From Dryobates pubescens (lineage: Eukaryota; Chordata; Aves; Piciformes; Picidae): 64,000 nucleotides of DNA. Position 1 is the first letter of the stretch. Every line of letters starts with the position of its first letter. The DNA lies in the NCBI RefSeq assembly GCF_014839835.1, contig NC_071644.1, forward strand, positions 7,479,266 to 7,543,265, given 5' to 3'. The position numbers and the translations under genes are program-made. Shown one piece after another: positions 32,851-43,504 of the stretch. A model generated the notes under the pieces. It saw nothing but the letters and a program-made list of their open reading frames with translations, made no database searches and was not told the DNA's origin.

Positions 32851-34014
32851 ACAAGAGGCCTTGCTGCCTGCTGCTTCCCTTCAGGAGACCACAGGACAAT
32901 TAGTGGGGGGGTTAACTGTATTTTGTTTCAACTCTGAAGTACTTCTCTCCACTCCATTCCAGCAGCCAGCACTGTCTGCAATGCAGTGAAGAGGGGGGAA
33001 AAAGCCAAGGGAAGCAGTATGAGCTCAAACTCCCTGCATGAACCCTGAGGGTCCTGAGGGGCTGGAGCAATGTGCAAATCCACATTGGAGCTACCCTCAG
33101 CCCCAAGCTCAGGAGCTGGCTCTCTTTATATGCATCTGGAAATCTTCCTCTGAGGTGCCCAGCAGCCAGCCAGCAGCTGTGTGCTGCTAGGAAGCAGAGG
33201 GAGGGTTTATTGTCAGAGCTCCTTGCCAAGCCACCACTTGCAGCTGAGTGTCCTCAAAGCTTCTGGATCTCCACAGGGGAATGATTCCCCCACCCCCCAG
33301 CTTAACTTCTGAACATCAGCTGCTTGAGACAGGAGAGCATCCAACCTGTGACACAGGACTGACTCATTCCCAGAGGAGCTGTGGTTCCTAGGCTGTGCAG
33401 ATCCACACCAAGCCCCCCGGGCTCCCCCCCTCCAGGGGGCAGATAGCCACTGCTGGTCCAGTTTGGCAGCTGCCTGACAGCACTGAGCTGCAGGAGGAAA
33501 TGGCTGAGGCATCAAGTCACTGCTTTCAACTTCTCCTCAGGCAGTGTGCTTGTCAGGAGGGGAGGCAGCAGCTCACAACTGCGACACTCCACTGGGCTGT
33601 TACTCATCCACTTTCTACACCCCAGCAGAGAGGCAGAGCTGGGGCCCAGCTGCCTGCTCAGCAGCACTCTGCCAGGAAGAGGCCTGCACTTTGCACACTG
33701 CCTCTCAAGGCACTTCAGATGGGGCCTGCTCATCCTACACTAGGTCCTGAAGAAGGGAGAGAAGGAAATGGAGCACAGACAAACACCATCCAGACATCCT
33801 GCCTCGCTCCAGCAGCCCTCCCACGCCTTCATGTGCCCCTGGAGCAGGCCAAGCAGGCTGAGCCTGGCCACAGCTCAAGCAGAGGCTCCCTGCTTCCATC
33901 CTCACCACAGCAGGCTCTGCAGCTGTGCTGCCAGCCCCTTGGGACAGTCCCCAGCACAAGGCTGCCAGGGTTACAGAACTTGCAGCACTTCCAGGCCCTG
34001 ACTGCAAGGCAGCA

Positions 34015-34240
34015 CCCTGCACTCCTGCCCTCCTTCATCAGAGAGAACACCACCAGAGAACCACAGGCTGCCCAGGGAGGCTGTGGCTGTCCCCTGCCTG
34101 GAGCTGTTCAGGGCCAGGCTAGATGAGGCCTTGAGCAATCTGGGCTGGTGGGAGGTGTCCCTGCCCATGGCAGGAGGGTTGGGACTGGCTGATCTCTAAG
34201 GTCCCTTCCAACCCAACCCATGCCCTGCACCTATGAACAG
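34015..34240 (+). mobile_element. CR1 LINE 3' end preceded by a shared non-CR1 block
   Basis: CR1 proper begins near CAGGCTGCCCAGGGAGG (about 34064). The 50 bp before it (34015-34067) match the foreign block inside the 11.7-12.1 kb copy. Confidence 0.88.
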
Positions 34241-35794
34241 CCTCAGGTACAGAAACCATGTCAAGGAGGGACAAAAACCCAACCCCAGCCAGCAAATAAA
34301 CTCAAACCACCCCCAGCAAAGCTCTTGTGGAGCTCCCACTGTGAGCTGGGGAGCAGAGCAAAAGCACCAATGGATACTCCTCCAGCAGCACAGGGCAGGA
34401 ATGTTCAGGTTACTTTAGCCCTGCTCTCCTTCCTGCTCCCTAGCTCCAACCAGGAATCACTCAAGGAGAAGATGTTTCACCCAAGGCATAGCTATCAAAG
34501 TGCTTCTTTCCTGTTCCCTTTCCTTCCACAGTCCCAGGTTTGGGGTTCCTGCATAAGTGACTTGTGAGAGGAAAGTCTTTCCTGCCCCTCCAAGGGCTGC
34601 AAACCCTCTTCCCTTCCCCAAAGGATGGCTGATGTTGTCAGAAAGTAGGACACACTTAGCCCTGCCCCACCTTCCCGTGGGCCCACAGCAGCAGCTCTGG
34701 CAGATGGCAGGAAGCCAGTGCCAACACAGCCCACTCCCTGCACCTCCAAGGCAGGGAAGTCAGGCACAGAGCTCTCTGGAGGGTGCCCAGCCAGACCCAG
34801 GGGAAGCAAAATCAAAGCCCAGCTGCAGCAGCATCTTCTGAGCAGTAAGTGAAGCAAGCTGAATGGTCAGGGAAGCCAAGGGAAGGGCAGCTGAGGCCTG
34901 GTGGCCTCCAGGAGGTACCTGCTGATCCTGCTGCTGAACAGACTCCAGCTGGCTGCTCCAGAATGAGCTTGCTGCTTTGTCAGGAGAGGAAACAGCTCTG
35001 ACTCAAGAGCACCCAGGGGCTGGAGCTGGTGAGTAACTGTGCTGCTGTTTACACACAGTCAAGCTGCTGACTCTAACTGCTGGAGTCTCTGCTACCATTG
35101 TCTTTTCTCCCTTGGCATGCTCTTCCCTGGCTGCTTGTCCTGCCAGAGTAACCAATTGCTCACTAGCTGGTGATAAAGCTCAGCCAGAAGCAGCCTGCCT
35201 GAAGCTGTTCATTCCCCTTCAGATAAACCTGACACATTCCAAGCTCTTGGGGTTGGTTTTTACCTGCTGTGCCCTCTCCTTGCTCAGGACTTCCCAGCCT
35301 GGTCTCAACACCCATCACATCACAAGTGGCTCTAGGTCTCTGGAGTGCTCACAGCTGCTGAGAAGAGGCTCCAGGAGTGTTCTGTCCAGACCTAGACATG
35401 CCAAAGGCAATGAGACTCTGTCAGCACGAGGCCTGCCTGAGCAGCACCAGCTTTTGTTCATGGGGCAAGTGAAACAATCCACTGCTGAGCCAGATTTCTG
35501 CTTGCAGTGCAACAGAACTGCAGCCTCATCTCCCAAGGAAACAAGGCACAGTTACCTGATCCCACCCCCTGCCCCTTCAAACTTCCTCCTCCTGTCCCCT
35601 GACTCTGACAGGCAGCAGCCAGTTGCAGCCACATGTGAGAGGAGAAACCAAACCCCACAGCTCTCACAGGTTTTGTGCCTGCCACAGAGGAGGAAAGCTG
35701 CACTGCAGGCCATGCAGGGAGCAAGGCTGAAAAAAATCAGTCTTGTTTCAGGGAGCTGACACCAAAGGGAGCTCTCAGATGGTCTTCTACATCC

Positions 35795-35925
35795 TGCTCT
35801 GGAACTGTTCAGGGCCAGGCTGGATGAGGCCTTGAGCAAGCTGGGCTGGTGGGAGATGTCCCTGCCCATGGCAGAGGGTTGGAACTGGCTGAGCTTGAAG
35901 GAGCCTTCCTACTCCTTCTATGAAT
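35795..35925 (+). mobile_element. CR1 LINE, short 3' end
   Basis: Shares the GAACTGTTCAGGGCCAGGCT variant with the copy at 34.0 kb. Confidence 0.87.
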
Positions 35926-36984
35926 GAATGAACACAGCTCTGGCTCTGCTGCTCCAGCTGTGTGCAGCCAGGTGCCCTGAGCCTGCTGGCCTCAGCATGC
36001 CCACACACAATGCCTGCTCCTGGGAGGGCACAGCTGACATCACCACCAACCAACACTTTGCATCCTTCCAAGGTGCCCAACAGCATCAGCAAGACACTGA
36101 ATTGTTTTACAGGCTCCCCATGCTTTGGGGCACTCAAACCTCTTGTGTGGCTACAGACAGCTCAGTGGGTCTGGTCCCACCACAACCTGTGCAGCTCCTG
36201 CTTTGAAGCAGCTTCAGGTCTGGTCTCACAAGCAGGAGCTGGAGAAGCCATCATTACATTCCACTCCATTTCCTCTCCACATGACTCCTTCCTGGACAGC
36301 CACCAAACTGTCCCTGTCAGTGCCAAGGACAACATGGGGAGGGGATCCTTGAGCTCAGACTCACTGTCTGCATGACCTCAGGGCTCCCTTAACAGCTCAC
36401 AGACTCTCCAACAGGCTTTGTGGGGCAAGAGCAAGATTCCCAAGGGAAAGGAACACCTTGTGTGGACTGCTGGACCTTCCCTTTCCCCTGAGACAAACTA
36501 ATTCCAGGTAAATCTTTGTGGCTCACAGCCCTTTTTGCTGCTGCCACAGGCACAGAGTGTGCAGGTGGATTGGAATGCAGGGATTTGGGAGAGGAAGAGC
36601 TTTGTGAGGAGTATGTTAGATACTCTTGCTCCCCCTGCAGCTTTTGCCTCTGAATCTCTGGCAGAGAGAATTTAGAGCTGCAGCTTTTGCCTGACCCTCT
36701 CTTGGCTTAGCACAGGTTGAAACTGCATCCTGTGGCCAAGAGTTAAAGCAAAGTGAGCCAGCTCTGCTGTGCTTGAGCTGATTAGTGCCTGGTAAGACAG
36801 CATCTTTGCAGTGCCTGCCACCAAAAACCCCCCAGCACAGATCCTGAGAGGCCCTGGGAGGTGCTTCAGCCAAAGGAGAGCAGCCAGGGCTGGTTTTCAG
36901 ACACAGGAGTTCCAGGCTTGTGTAATTATGTCTGAGAGCTGTAAAAGTACTGAATGCTCTTGCCAGAGTGATCATTTGGGCCAC

Positions 36985-37420
36985 TACTACACCTCCAGGC
37001 TTGGAGCCTCCACAGCTTCTCTGGGCAACCTGTTCCAGTGCCTCACCACCCTCATGGGGCAGAATTTCCTCCTAGTGTCTCACCTACATCCAGCTTCTTC
37101 CAGTTTGAAGCCATTACCCCTTCTGCTGTCACTCCAAGCCTTTGCAACAAATCCCTTTCCAGCTCTCTTGTAGCCCCCTTCAATTACTGGGAGGCTGCTC
37201 TGAGGTCTCCCTGAAGCCTTCTCTTCTCCAGGCTGAACAGACCCAACTCCCTGGAGGTGCTCAAGAGGGGACTGGATGTGGCACTTGGAGCCATGGGCTA
37301 GTCATGAGGTCTGTGGTGACAGGTTGGACTTGGTGAGCTTTGAGGTCTCTTCCAGCCTTGGTGATACTGTGATGTAACTCTCTCAGCCTGTCCCCACAGG
37401 GGAGGTTCTCCAGCCCTATG
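36985..37420 (-). mobile_element. CR1 LINE interrupted by a plus-strand CR1
   Basis: Minus-strand pieces 36985-37240 and 37375-37420 flank a plus-strand 3' end (37243-37375). The short motif AACTC occurs on both sides of the insert, a possible target duplication. Confidence 0.85.
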
Positions 37421-37529
37421 ATGCCTACTGTGAGCAAAGGGGCTGGAAGAAAGGACCACAGCTATGTGCTCACCATGCTCCTACAGGACTTCAGCAAGGC
37501 TCTCAGAATGCCAACAGACATCCAGCAAG

Positions 37530-37642
37530 AATGGGCTGGGTTGGAAGGGACCTTAAAGATCATCCAGTCCCAATCCCTCCAGCCCAGGCTGCTCAAGTCC
37601 TCACCCAGCCTGGCCTTGAACACCTCCAGGGAGGGGACACTA
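37530..37642 (-). mobile_element. CR1 LINE, about 110-bp 3' end
   Basis: Starts GGGCTGGGTTGGAAGGGACC and stops at ACCTCCAGGGAGGGGACA. Confidence 0.88.
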
Positions 37643-38104
37643 ATCCATTTTGAAGTGTGGGTGCACACTTCCCTTAAAATGCCACCGTGAAGCCCCAGCC
37701 AGCTGCTGCTCTCCTGGCCCAGGAGCTCCAGGGGCTGTGAATTTACTGCCACCTACTGACGCCAGAGCAGGGCCAGCACCCAGCTCCACAGCCCAGGTTT
37801 TAATCCCCTTCAGTCAAGTCACTTTAGTTAGTGACTGAAGTTCCCTTCAGTCAGGGAATGCACTGCCAGGGCAGCTGCCCTGGGTGCTACAGAATGAGCC
37901 TAAGGGAGCTCATTTTTCCCCCTCCTTTCTCTCAGAGGTCACTCTACCCCAGCCAGAATACAGATTGGAGGAGCTAAAGCACACAGAAGTGAACTGCCTC
38001 AGCCAGGCAAACCCAAAAGCAGGACCCAAAGCAGAACCAAGTCCTCTGGCAGGGTTTGTCTTAAAGATGTCTTTGGGGCTCTCCTCAGTCATGTAAAAGC
38101 AGCT

Positions 38105-38470
38105 GATGGCCAATGGCCAATCTCTCTTGCTGGGAAGAACTTTCTCCTCACCTCCAGCCTAAACCTCCCCTGGCACAGCTTGAGACTGTGTCCTCTTGTT
38201 CTGGTGCTGGGTGCCTGGGAGAAGAGACCAACCCCCACCTGGCTACAGCCTCCCTTCAGGGAGTTGCAGAGAGCAATGAGGTCTCCCCTGAGCCTCCTCT
38301 TCTGCAGGCTAAGCAACCCCAGCTCCCTCAACCTCTCCTCCCAGGGCTGTGCTCCAGACCCTTCCCCAGCTTTGTTGCCCTTCTCTGGACACCTCCAAGT
38401 CTCTCAATGTCCTTCTTGCCCTGAGGGGCCCAGAACTGGCCACAGGACTCCAGGTGTGGCCTAACCAGTG
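38105..38470 (-). mobile_element. CR1 LINE fragment
   Basis: Lacks the extreme 3' tail; runs from GGCCAATCTCTCTTGCTGGG to the CTCCAGGTGTGGCC region, about 340 bp downstream of AURKAIP1. Confidence 0.88.
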
Positions 38471-38812
38471 CAATAAGCTCAGTCTGCACTGAAAGAGCAG
38501 CTGCAGGAATCCAGCTGCAGTCTGAGACCCCTCTGCTCAGAGACACAGCTGGGGACAGCAGCACAGGAGTGACCACAGGAGTGGCAAGTCACTGCACAAG
38601 AGCTCACACCACTCTTTTGGGGTGGGGTGGGGGGGGAGGAGGGAAACCATCCTGCTGTCAGGCTGGTCCTCCCATAACCACTCACCGTGCCTTCACAAGC
38701 TGCCTCCTACTCATCTCCTGGCCCTCAGAGAAAGGCTAAGTGGCAGGCAGGTACTTAAATAGTGTGTTTTAATTACAACTCATTACAAGGGGTTGGTTGT
38801 TGGTTGTTTGCT

Positions 38813-38920
38813 TTATCTCTTGGAACTCTTGAGGAAGATCTTGGGTGTCTGCCATCCTGAGGGGGGGCCTTTCAAGCCAGCTCTTCTCCAGATGCGCTCC
38901 AAGTCCTTCTCAAATTTGAT
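38813..38920 (-). CDS. AURKAIP1: AURKAIP1 exon 3 (C-terminus)
   Basis: Encodes [35 protein letters not shown] and TAA, colinear with human [33 protein letters not shown]. The acceptor is TCTGCTCCAG. A minus-strand ATTAAA at 38768-38773, 40 nt past the stop, is the likely poly(A) signal. Confidence 0.95.
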   Translation of the reverse strand: MKFEKDLERIWRRAGLKGPPSGWQTPKIFLKSSKR

Positions 38921-41357
38921 CTGGAGCAGAGAAAGAGAAACAAAAGCAGTGACACAGCTCAGGAGCAACACTCAAGTACTCAGCCACTGCTTAAGGGGAC
39001 ATCTGCTGAAGAGCTTTCCATCAGGCAGCTCGCTCTAACTGTCAGAGGAGTTTGTCTCACCGCAGAGCTCAACCGCGCTTCGGCTTCCCCAGGGAGCTTT
39101 GCAGGGCAGACACTGACCTAGCCAGACACACCCCCCCGCTCTGCCTCTTGCCACCTGCTTGCTCACCCCCAGGAACCAGAGCTCAGGAAGCTCCTCTGGG
39201 CAGCAAGCTCTTTGCATGCCCCCAGGCAGCACCTCAGCCCCGGCAGCCCACGCTGGACCCCGCGCGTCGTTTCCCGAGCCCTGCGTGAGGAAAACTGAGC
39301 AAAGGAAGAGGATCTCCTCCTCATCTCCCAAGAGTTCAACACTGCTGCCTCAGAAATCTGAGGAAATGGCATCAAAGTGAACCCAACCCTGCATGCAGGC
39401 AAGGTGAAAGGCTCACCTGGCCCCAGGCACAGGAGCAGGCACACTGTGCCAGGGGGCTCCCCCTGCTCACCTGGCCCCAGGCAGAGGAGCAGGCACACTG
39501 TGCCAGGGGGTTCCCCCTGCTCACCTGGCCCCAGGCACAGGAGCAGGCACACTGTGCCAGGGGGTTCCCCCTGCTCACCTGGCCCCAGGCAGAGGAGCAG
39601 GCACACTGTGCCAGGGGGTTCCCCCTGCTCACCTGGCCCCAGGCAGAGGAGCAGGCACACTGTGCCAGGGGGTTCCCCCTGCTCACCTGGCCCCAGGCAC
39701 AGGAGCAGGCACACTGTGCCAGGGGGTTCCCCCTGCTCACCTGGCCCCAGGCAGAGGAGCAGGCACACTGTGCCAGGGGGTTCCCCCTGCTCACCTGGCC
39801 CCAGGCACAGGAGCAGGCACACTGTGCCAGGGGGTTCCCCCTGCTCACCTGGCCCCAGGCAGAGGAGCAGGCACACTGTGCCAGGGGGTTCCCCCTGCTC
39901 ACCTGGCCCCAGGCAGAGGAGCAGGCACACTGTGCCAGGGGGTTCCCCCTGCTCACCTGGCCCCAGGCAGAGGAGCAGGCACACTGTGCCAGGGGGCTCC
40001 CCCTGCTCACCTGGCCCCAGGCACAGGAGCAGGCACACTGTGCCAGGGGGTTCCCCCTGCTCACCTGGCCCCAGGCAGAGGAGCAGGCACACTGTGCCAG
40101 GGGGTTCCCCCTGCTCACCTGGCGTTTCTTCTTGCGCCCTTCCTTTATCCTCCTCCGCACGAACTTCCTCCTCTTCAGCAGCTTCTTGTACTTGTGCCGA
40201 TTCATCTTCCTCCTGCGGATCTCCAGGACGTTCTTGCACTGCACCTGGCTGCCAACTGCTCCTTCTCCTTCCCCCACCTCATCTCCCTCAGCAGGTGGGG
40301 GGCAGCTGTAGCCCTGGAGAGGTTCCTCACCCACTTGCTCCGGAGCATCGAGGACTTCTCCCTTCGGAAGGAAGTACCTGACCGTCAGCCAGCTTTCCAA
40401 GGGGCTGATGGAGAGCTTCCTGGGCACCAGCATCTCTTCCAGGTCAGGGTCCAGAGCGTGCCACTGCTGAGGCTGGGCTCCATTCGTGTTGGGGGGCTGA
40501 GTGCTGTAGTGTGCAGTCACAGAGCGGTGGCAAGGAAAGGACGAGACGGAGCGGGGCAGGAGGCGGCCTTCGGGAGGAAGAGAATCGCACTGGAGAGGGA
40601 GAACTGGCAAACAGCACCCTCAGAACAGCTCTGCTCAGCTCTCACACCACCAGGCAGCTGTGGCCAGAATGATCCAAGCCAGGAAACTGCTTACAAGGAT
40701 TCCACTGAGAGAGTCAGGGAATGGGTTGGGTTGGAAGGGACCTTAAAGATCATCCAGTCACAACCCTCCTGCCTTACGCTACTAAAGGTTGCTCAAAGCC
40801 TCATCCAGCCTGGCCTTGGACACCTCCAGGGAGGGCACATCCACAGCCTCCCTGGGCAGCCTGTTCCAGTGTCCCCCCACCCTCACTGGAAAGAGCTTCT
40901 TCTTAATCTCCAGCCTAAATCTGCCCTCCTCAAGCTTCAATCCATTCCCCCTCATCCTATCACCACAAGCATGGAAGTCTTTCTTAACTTGACTTCAGCA
41001 ATGCTGCTGTTACCCCATCAGCTAACAGCACACCATGCAACACTTGACTGTGTAACCTGTGCACTGGTTAGGAACTCTGACTGCAGTCAGCCTCTCTGCT
41101 GCTAAGGAAATCTCCTCCTAAGCTCAAAAGAGGTCAAACCAGAGCTACACAACAGTGAACTAGAGACACAACAACATTCAATAACCACCACATCAACAAC
41201 TGCCTCACCATTCCTGTGCTGCTTGCTGGCAGGGAAATTACTGGTGGACTGAGAGCCCCAGGAAAGGAAACAGAGAGAACCCCAGGACACACAGCAGCTG
41301 TTTACCTGTGAACCGTGAAGCCCTCAGCAAGTGGGAAGTCACTCGTGTTATTAACAT
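38813..41357 (-). CDS. AURKAIP1: AURKAIP1 / mitochondrial small-subunit ribosomal protein mS38, 3 coding exons
   Basis: mS38 is a subunit of the mitochondrial 28S ribosomal particle near the decoding site, also described as an Aurora-A interactor. Coding exons are 41357-41306, 40603-40119 and 38920-38813 (645 nt, 214 aa; human 199 aa). The N-terminus [16 protein letters not shown] is a basic presequence matching human MLLGRLTSQLLRA. Residues 72-87 ([16 protein letters not shown]) are conserved, then comes the very basic [20 protein letters not shown] helix, and exon 3 encodes FEKDLERIW and WQTPKIFL. Transcription starts in a CpG island through a noncoding first exon. Oddity: intron 2 begins with 13 tandem 54-bp copies that repeat the 5' splice site. 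The avian middle section (about 56-70, 95-120) is divergent and acidic. Identification is secure. Confidence 0.95.
39411..40122 (-). repeat. 54-bp minisatellite, 13 units, starting at the AURKAIP1 exon 2 donor
   Basis: The period is exactly 54 bp; the motif GCTCACCTGG recurs at 39411, 39465 and so on up to 40113. Units differ mainly at two positions (CAC/CAG and GGCTCC/GGTTCC), so the array is young or homogenised. On the sense strand every unit carries CCAG followed by GTGAGCAGGGGG, identical to the exon 2 splice donor. Because 54 is divisible by three and no unit has a stop, several frames on both strands stay open for over 330 codons; these open frames are by-products of the repeat. Confidence 0.97.
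40119..40603 (-). CDS. AURKAIP1: AURKAIP1 exon 2 (main body)
   Basis: A 485-nt exon entering in phase 1 after TTTGCCAG and leaving in phase 0 at KKKRQ with donor GTGAGC. It encodes the LEEMLVPRK block and most of the basic RNA-binding C-terminal segment. The reading frame stays open straight into the downstream minisatellite. Confidence 0.93.
40712..40975 (-). mobile_element. CR1 LINE, 3' end in AURKAIP1 intron 1
   Basis: Begins GGGTTGGGTTGGAAGGGACC about 110 bp upstream of the exon 2 acceptor, in sense with the gene. Confidence 0.9.
41306..41357 (-). CDS. AURKAIP1: AURKAIP1 first coding exon (mitochondrial presequence)
   Basis: The ATG at 41357-41355 opens [17 protein letters not shown], followed by donor GTAAAC in phase 1. 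The exon probably begins at 41375 after acceptor GGCTCTGGCAG. This start was chosen because exon 2 has no in-frame ATG before the conserved EEML motif and because the peptide matches the human N-terminus. Confidence 0.87.
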
Positions 41358-41499
41358 GCTGTTTCACTTTGCTCACTGCCAGAGCCAGCAAGGACTGTTA
41401 AAATAAGAACATTTATTCAGCGAAGCAAAGGTGTTGTTTAGAAGAACCTCTCTCTTTAGCCCAGAGGATCAGCTCCTTGTTTCACCAGCAGGCTGCTGC

Positions 41500-42190
41500 G
41501 GGGGGGGGGGGGCTGGCCCCCAAGCCCTGGCGCAGCCGATTCCCAGCAGCTATTAATAAAGCTTCAGCTGCCCTAGGTTCGAAAATAAGGGCAAGCTCAC
41601 GGGCACAGCTCTGCCCAGCTCGGCGCCAAGCCCTTGCTCCAGGGCAAAGAAGGCTCCGGCCGCGCTCAGCCTGTGGGGAAGAGCCGCGCGGCCTAGCCAA
41701 GGGTTTAACGCGACGCGGGACAGGCCGGGCCGCAGCCCTGCGCGGGGCAGCTGGGCAGCCTCTCTCTCTCCGCAGCCCGGGCAGCCACCTCCGCCACCGC
41801 CCCGCTCGCAAGGCACAGAGCTACCAAACTCCCCTCACAGCCCCTCCAGCCCGCGGCCGCCATCACTCACCATCCCCCCGCCCCCGGCTTCCGCCGACGT
41901 CACGTGGTGACGTCATAGCGACGTCGGGACGGCGGCGTGCAGCGCTCTGCAGTGGCGCCCTCCAGTGGCGTCCTCCCGCCGGTGCAGGCAGGAGCCGGCG
42001 TGGCGCTGGGGCGCTCGCACCCTGCAGCCGGGCACCGGTTTGCTTCTTTCGGCAGCTGTCCGCTGCTGCCCCGGGTCAGGGAGATCAGCCGGGTCCGGCT
42101 TTCCCCTGCCCTGCGGGGCTGAGCCAGGGGAGGGTTCCCTTCACCTGCCCTTTGGCAGCCTGCGACGGGAGGAGGATGAGGAAGGTGCTG
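41500..42190. promoter_or_regulatory. CpG island promoter of AURKAIP1
   Basis: CpG-dense, GC-rich block against a CpG-poor background. It contains GACGTCAC (41896-41903), the E-box CACGTG (41901-41906), a perfect CRE TGACGTCA (41908-41915) and another GACGTC (41920-41925), plus an ETS-like CTTCCG. The island extends well upstream of the predicted start. I found no recognisable gene on the plus strand that would make it bidirectional. Confidence 0.8.
41871..41950 (-). other. AURKAIP1: AURKAIP1 noncoding first exon (predicted)
   Basis: On the minus strand, GGGGGGATG is followed by the strong donor GTGAGTGATGG (exon end at 41871), inside the CpG island. Together with the acceptor at 41376-41377 this gives a spliced 5'UTR, as in mammalian AURKAIP1. 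The transcription start is not fixed; it probably lies within 41,880-41,950. Confidence 0.55.
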
Positions 42191-42199
42191 GAGCGTGGC

Positions 42200-43500
42200 A
42201 GTGCCACAGACTGGTCCAACCCTGGCAGGGCTTGGCTGGGCTGCCCTCCTCGGCCCGGTAGCACAACAGGGTGAGGCGGGAGCAGGGCTCCTGGGTGGTT
42301 ACTTCATGCAGCGACCTCGTGTTGTGTTGCAGCATCCAGGGGAGGAAAGCTTGCAAGGCTTTTGTGGGCAGGCAGCTCCATTCCCTTAGCTGTCTCCTCT
42401 CCTGCTCACTGCCATCCGAACCACGGAGCAGGAGCTGTTCCCTCTGGCACTCCACACAGCAGGCTGCAGAAGGCTTTTTAAGGCAACATCTAAGGGGTGG
42501 GTGTCAGGAAGATGGGGACAGACTCTTCTCAGCGGTGCCCAGCGACAGGCCAAGGGGTAACAGGCACAAACATGAACATAGAAAGTTCCATCTAAATGTG
42601 AGGAGGAACTTCTGCTTTGAGGATGGCAGAGCACTGGAGCAGGCTGTTCAGAGAGGTGGTGGAGTCTCCATCTCTGGAGACTTTCATTGCCTACCTGGAT
42701 GTGTTCTCGTGTTACCTGCTTTAGGAGGTCCTGCTCTGGCAGGGGGGCTTGGGCTTGGTGATCCTCAGAGGTCCCTCCCAGCCCCTACCCTTCTGAATCC
42801 ATGAAGCCTTTTCAGATTCATGCTAAATAAACTGTTTCAAACTGTTTGCCCCTTGCCCATCAGGTTTGCACTGACCCTGCAGCCACAGGGAGGTGGAGAG
42901 TCTGGTTCCCAGCTGAGAGGAGAGCACAGCACTCTCTTCCCCTGCTTACTCACAGGGAGCACAGCCCTATAAATAGGTCTGAGAGCAGCAGCCTGGTGCC
43001 ACAAGCAGTCGTGAGAGTGAGATTTCACATCCCTGCCGCCGTGGGGGTCACGGAAGGCAGCTAGACACCTCTCCCTTCCACACCCTCAGCCCTATCCAAG
43101 GGCAGGTCTGACAGTGGCTGCTGTCCAGGAACAGCCACACCTGTCTCTCCCACTTACCTGGCTGTTGTTTGTCTTCTCTTGGTGCAGGAACTCGCCATCC
43201 TGGCACGGCATGAAAGTGCCTGATCAGCTGGCAGGAGAGAGCGGGGCTGAAGCCAGTCCCAGACTTCAAAGAACCTTTTGCTTTTATCCCTACCTCAGCC
43301 AGAACACACAGATCTTTCCACCAGCTGCTTGTAGGATTTCAGACCAGAGCAAGGGTCTGCCTCAGCTTCAGGTGCACCCCACTGGGTTCAACCCATCTAG
43401 CCTGGAGGAGGGAGCACTGCTTGGCTTCTTCCTCAGCACATTTCTCTGGTCAGGGGAGAGAAGCTTGGAGAGGAATTAACTGAGGCAGGTCAGCAAACAG
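42200..43500. other. Intergenic region between AURKAIP1 and the SDR gene
   Basis: Holds one plus-strand CR1 (42480-42805). The rest shows no coding signal. Confidence 0.55.
42480..42805 (+). mobile_element. CR1 LINE, 3' end
   Basis: From AGGGGTGGGTGTCAGGAAGA to CCCTTCTGAATCCATGA; subfamily with GATGTGTTCTCGTG. Confidence 0.9.
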
Positions 43501-43504
43501 CATC

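Larger units (their letters stand above)
32140..38740. other. Intergenic region between MXRA8 and AURKAIP1
   Basis: Contains seven CR1 pieces and no recognised coding exon. MXRA8 5'UTR exons and promoter may lie here but no CpG island or clear TATA element was seen. Confidence 0.55.

Noticed and set aside
39163-40381. Long open frames of 334 aa (plus) and 358 aa (minus) over the 54-bp array
   Set aside because: They are frame by-products of a stop-free 54-bp repeat. Only the frame continuous with AURKAIP1 exon 2 has any biological reading, and then only as alternative donor use.
40119-40610. AURKAIP1 starting inside exon 2 by a non-ATG codon
   Set aside because: The in-frame upstream exon at 41306-41357 supplies an ATG and a presequence like the human one, and a good acceptor precedes 40603.
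41477-42274. 265-aa plus-strand frame in the AURKAIP1 CpG island
   Set aside because: GC-rich composition gives open frames; no recognisable domain or splice pattern.
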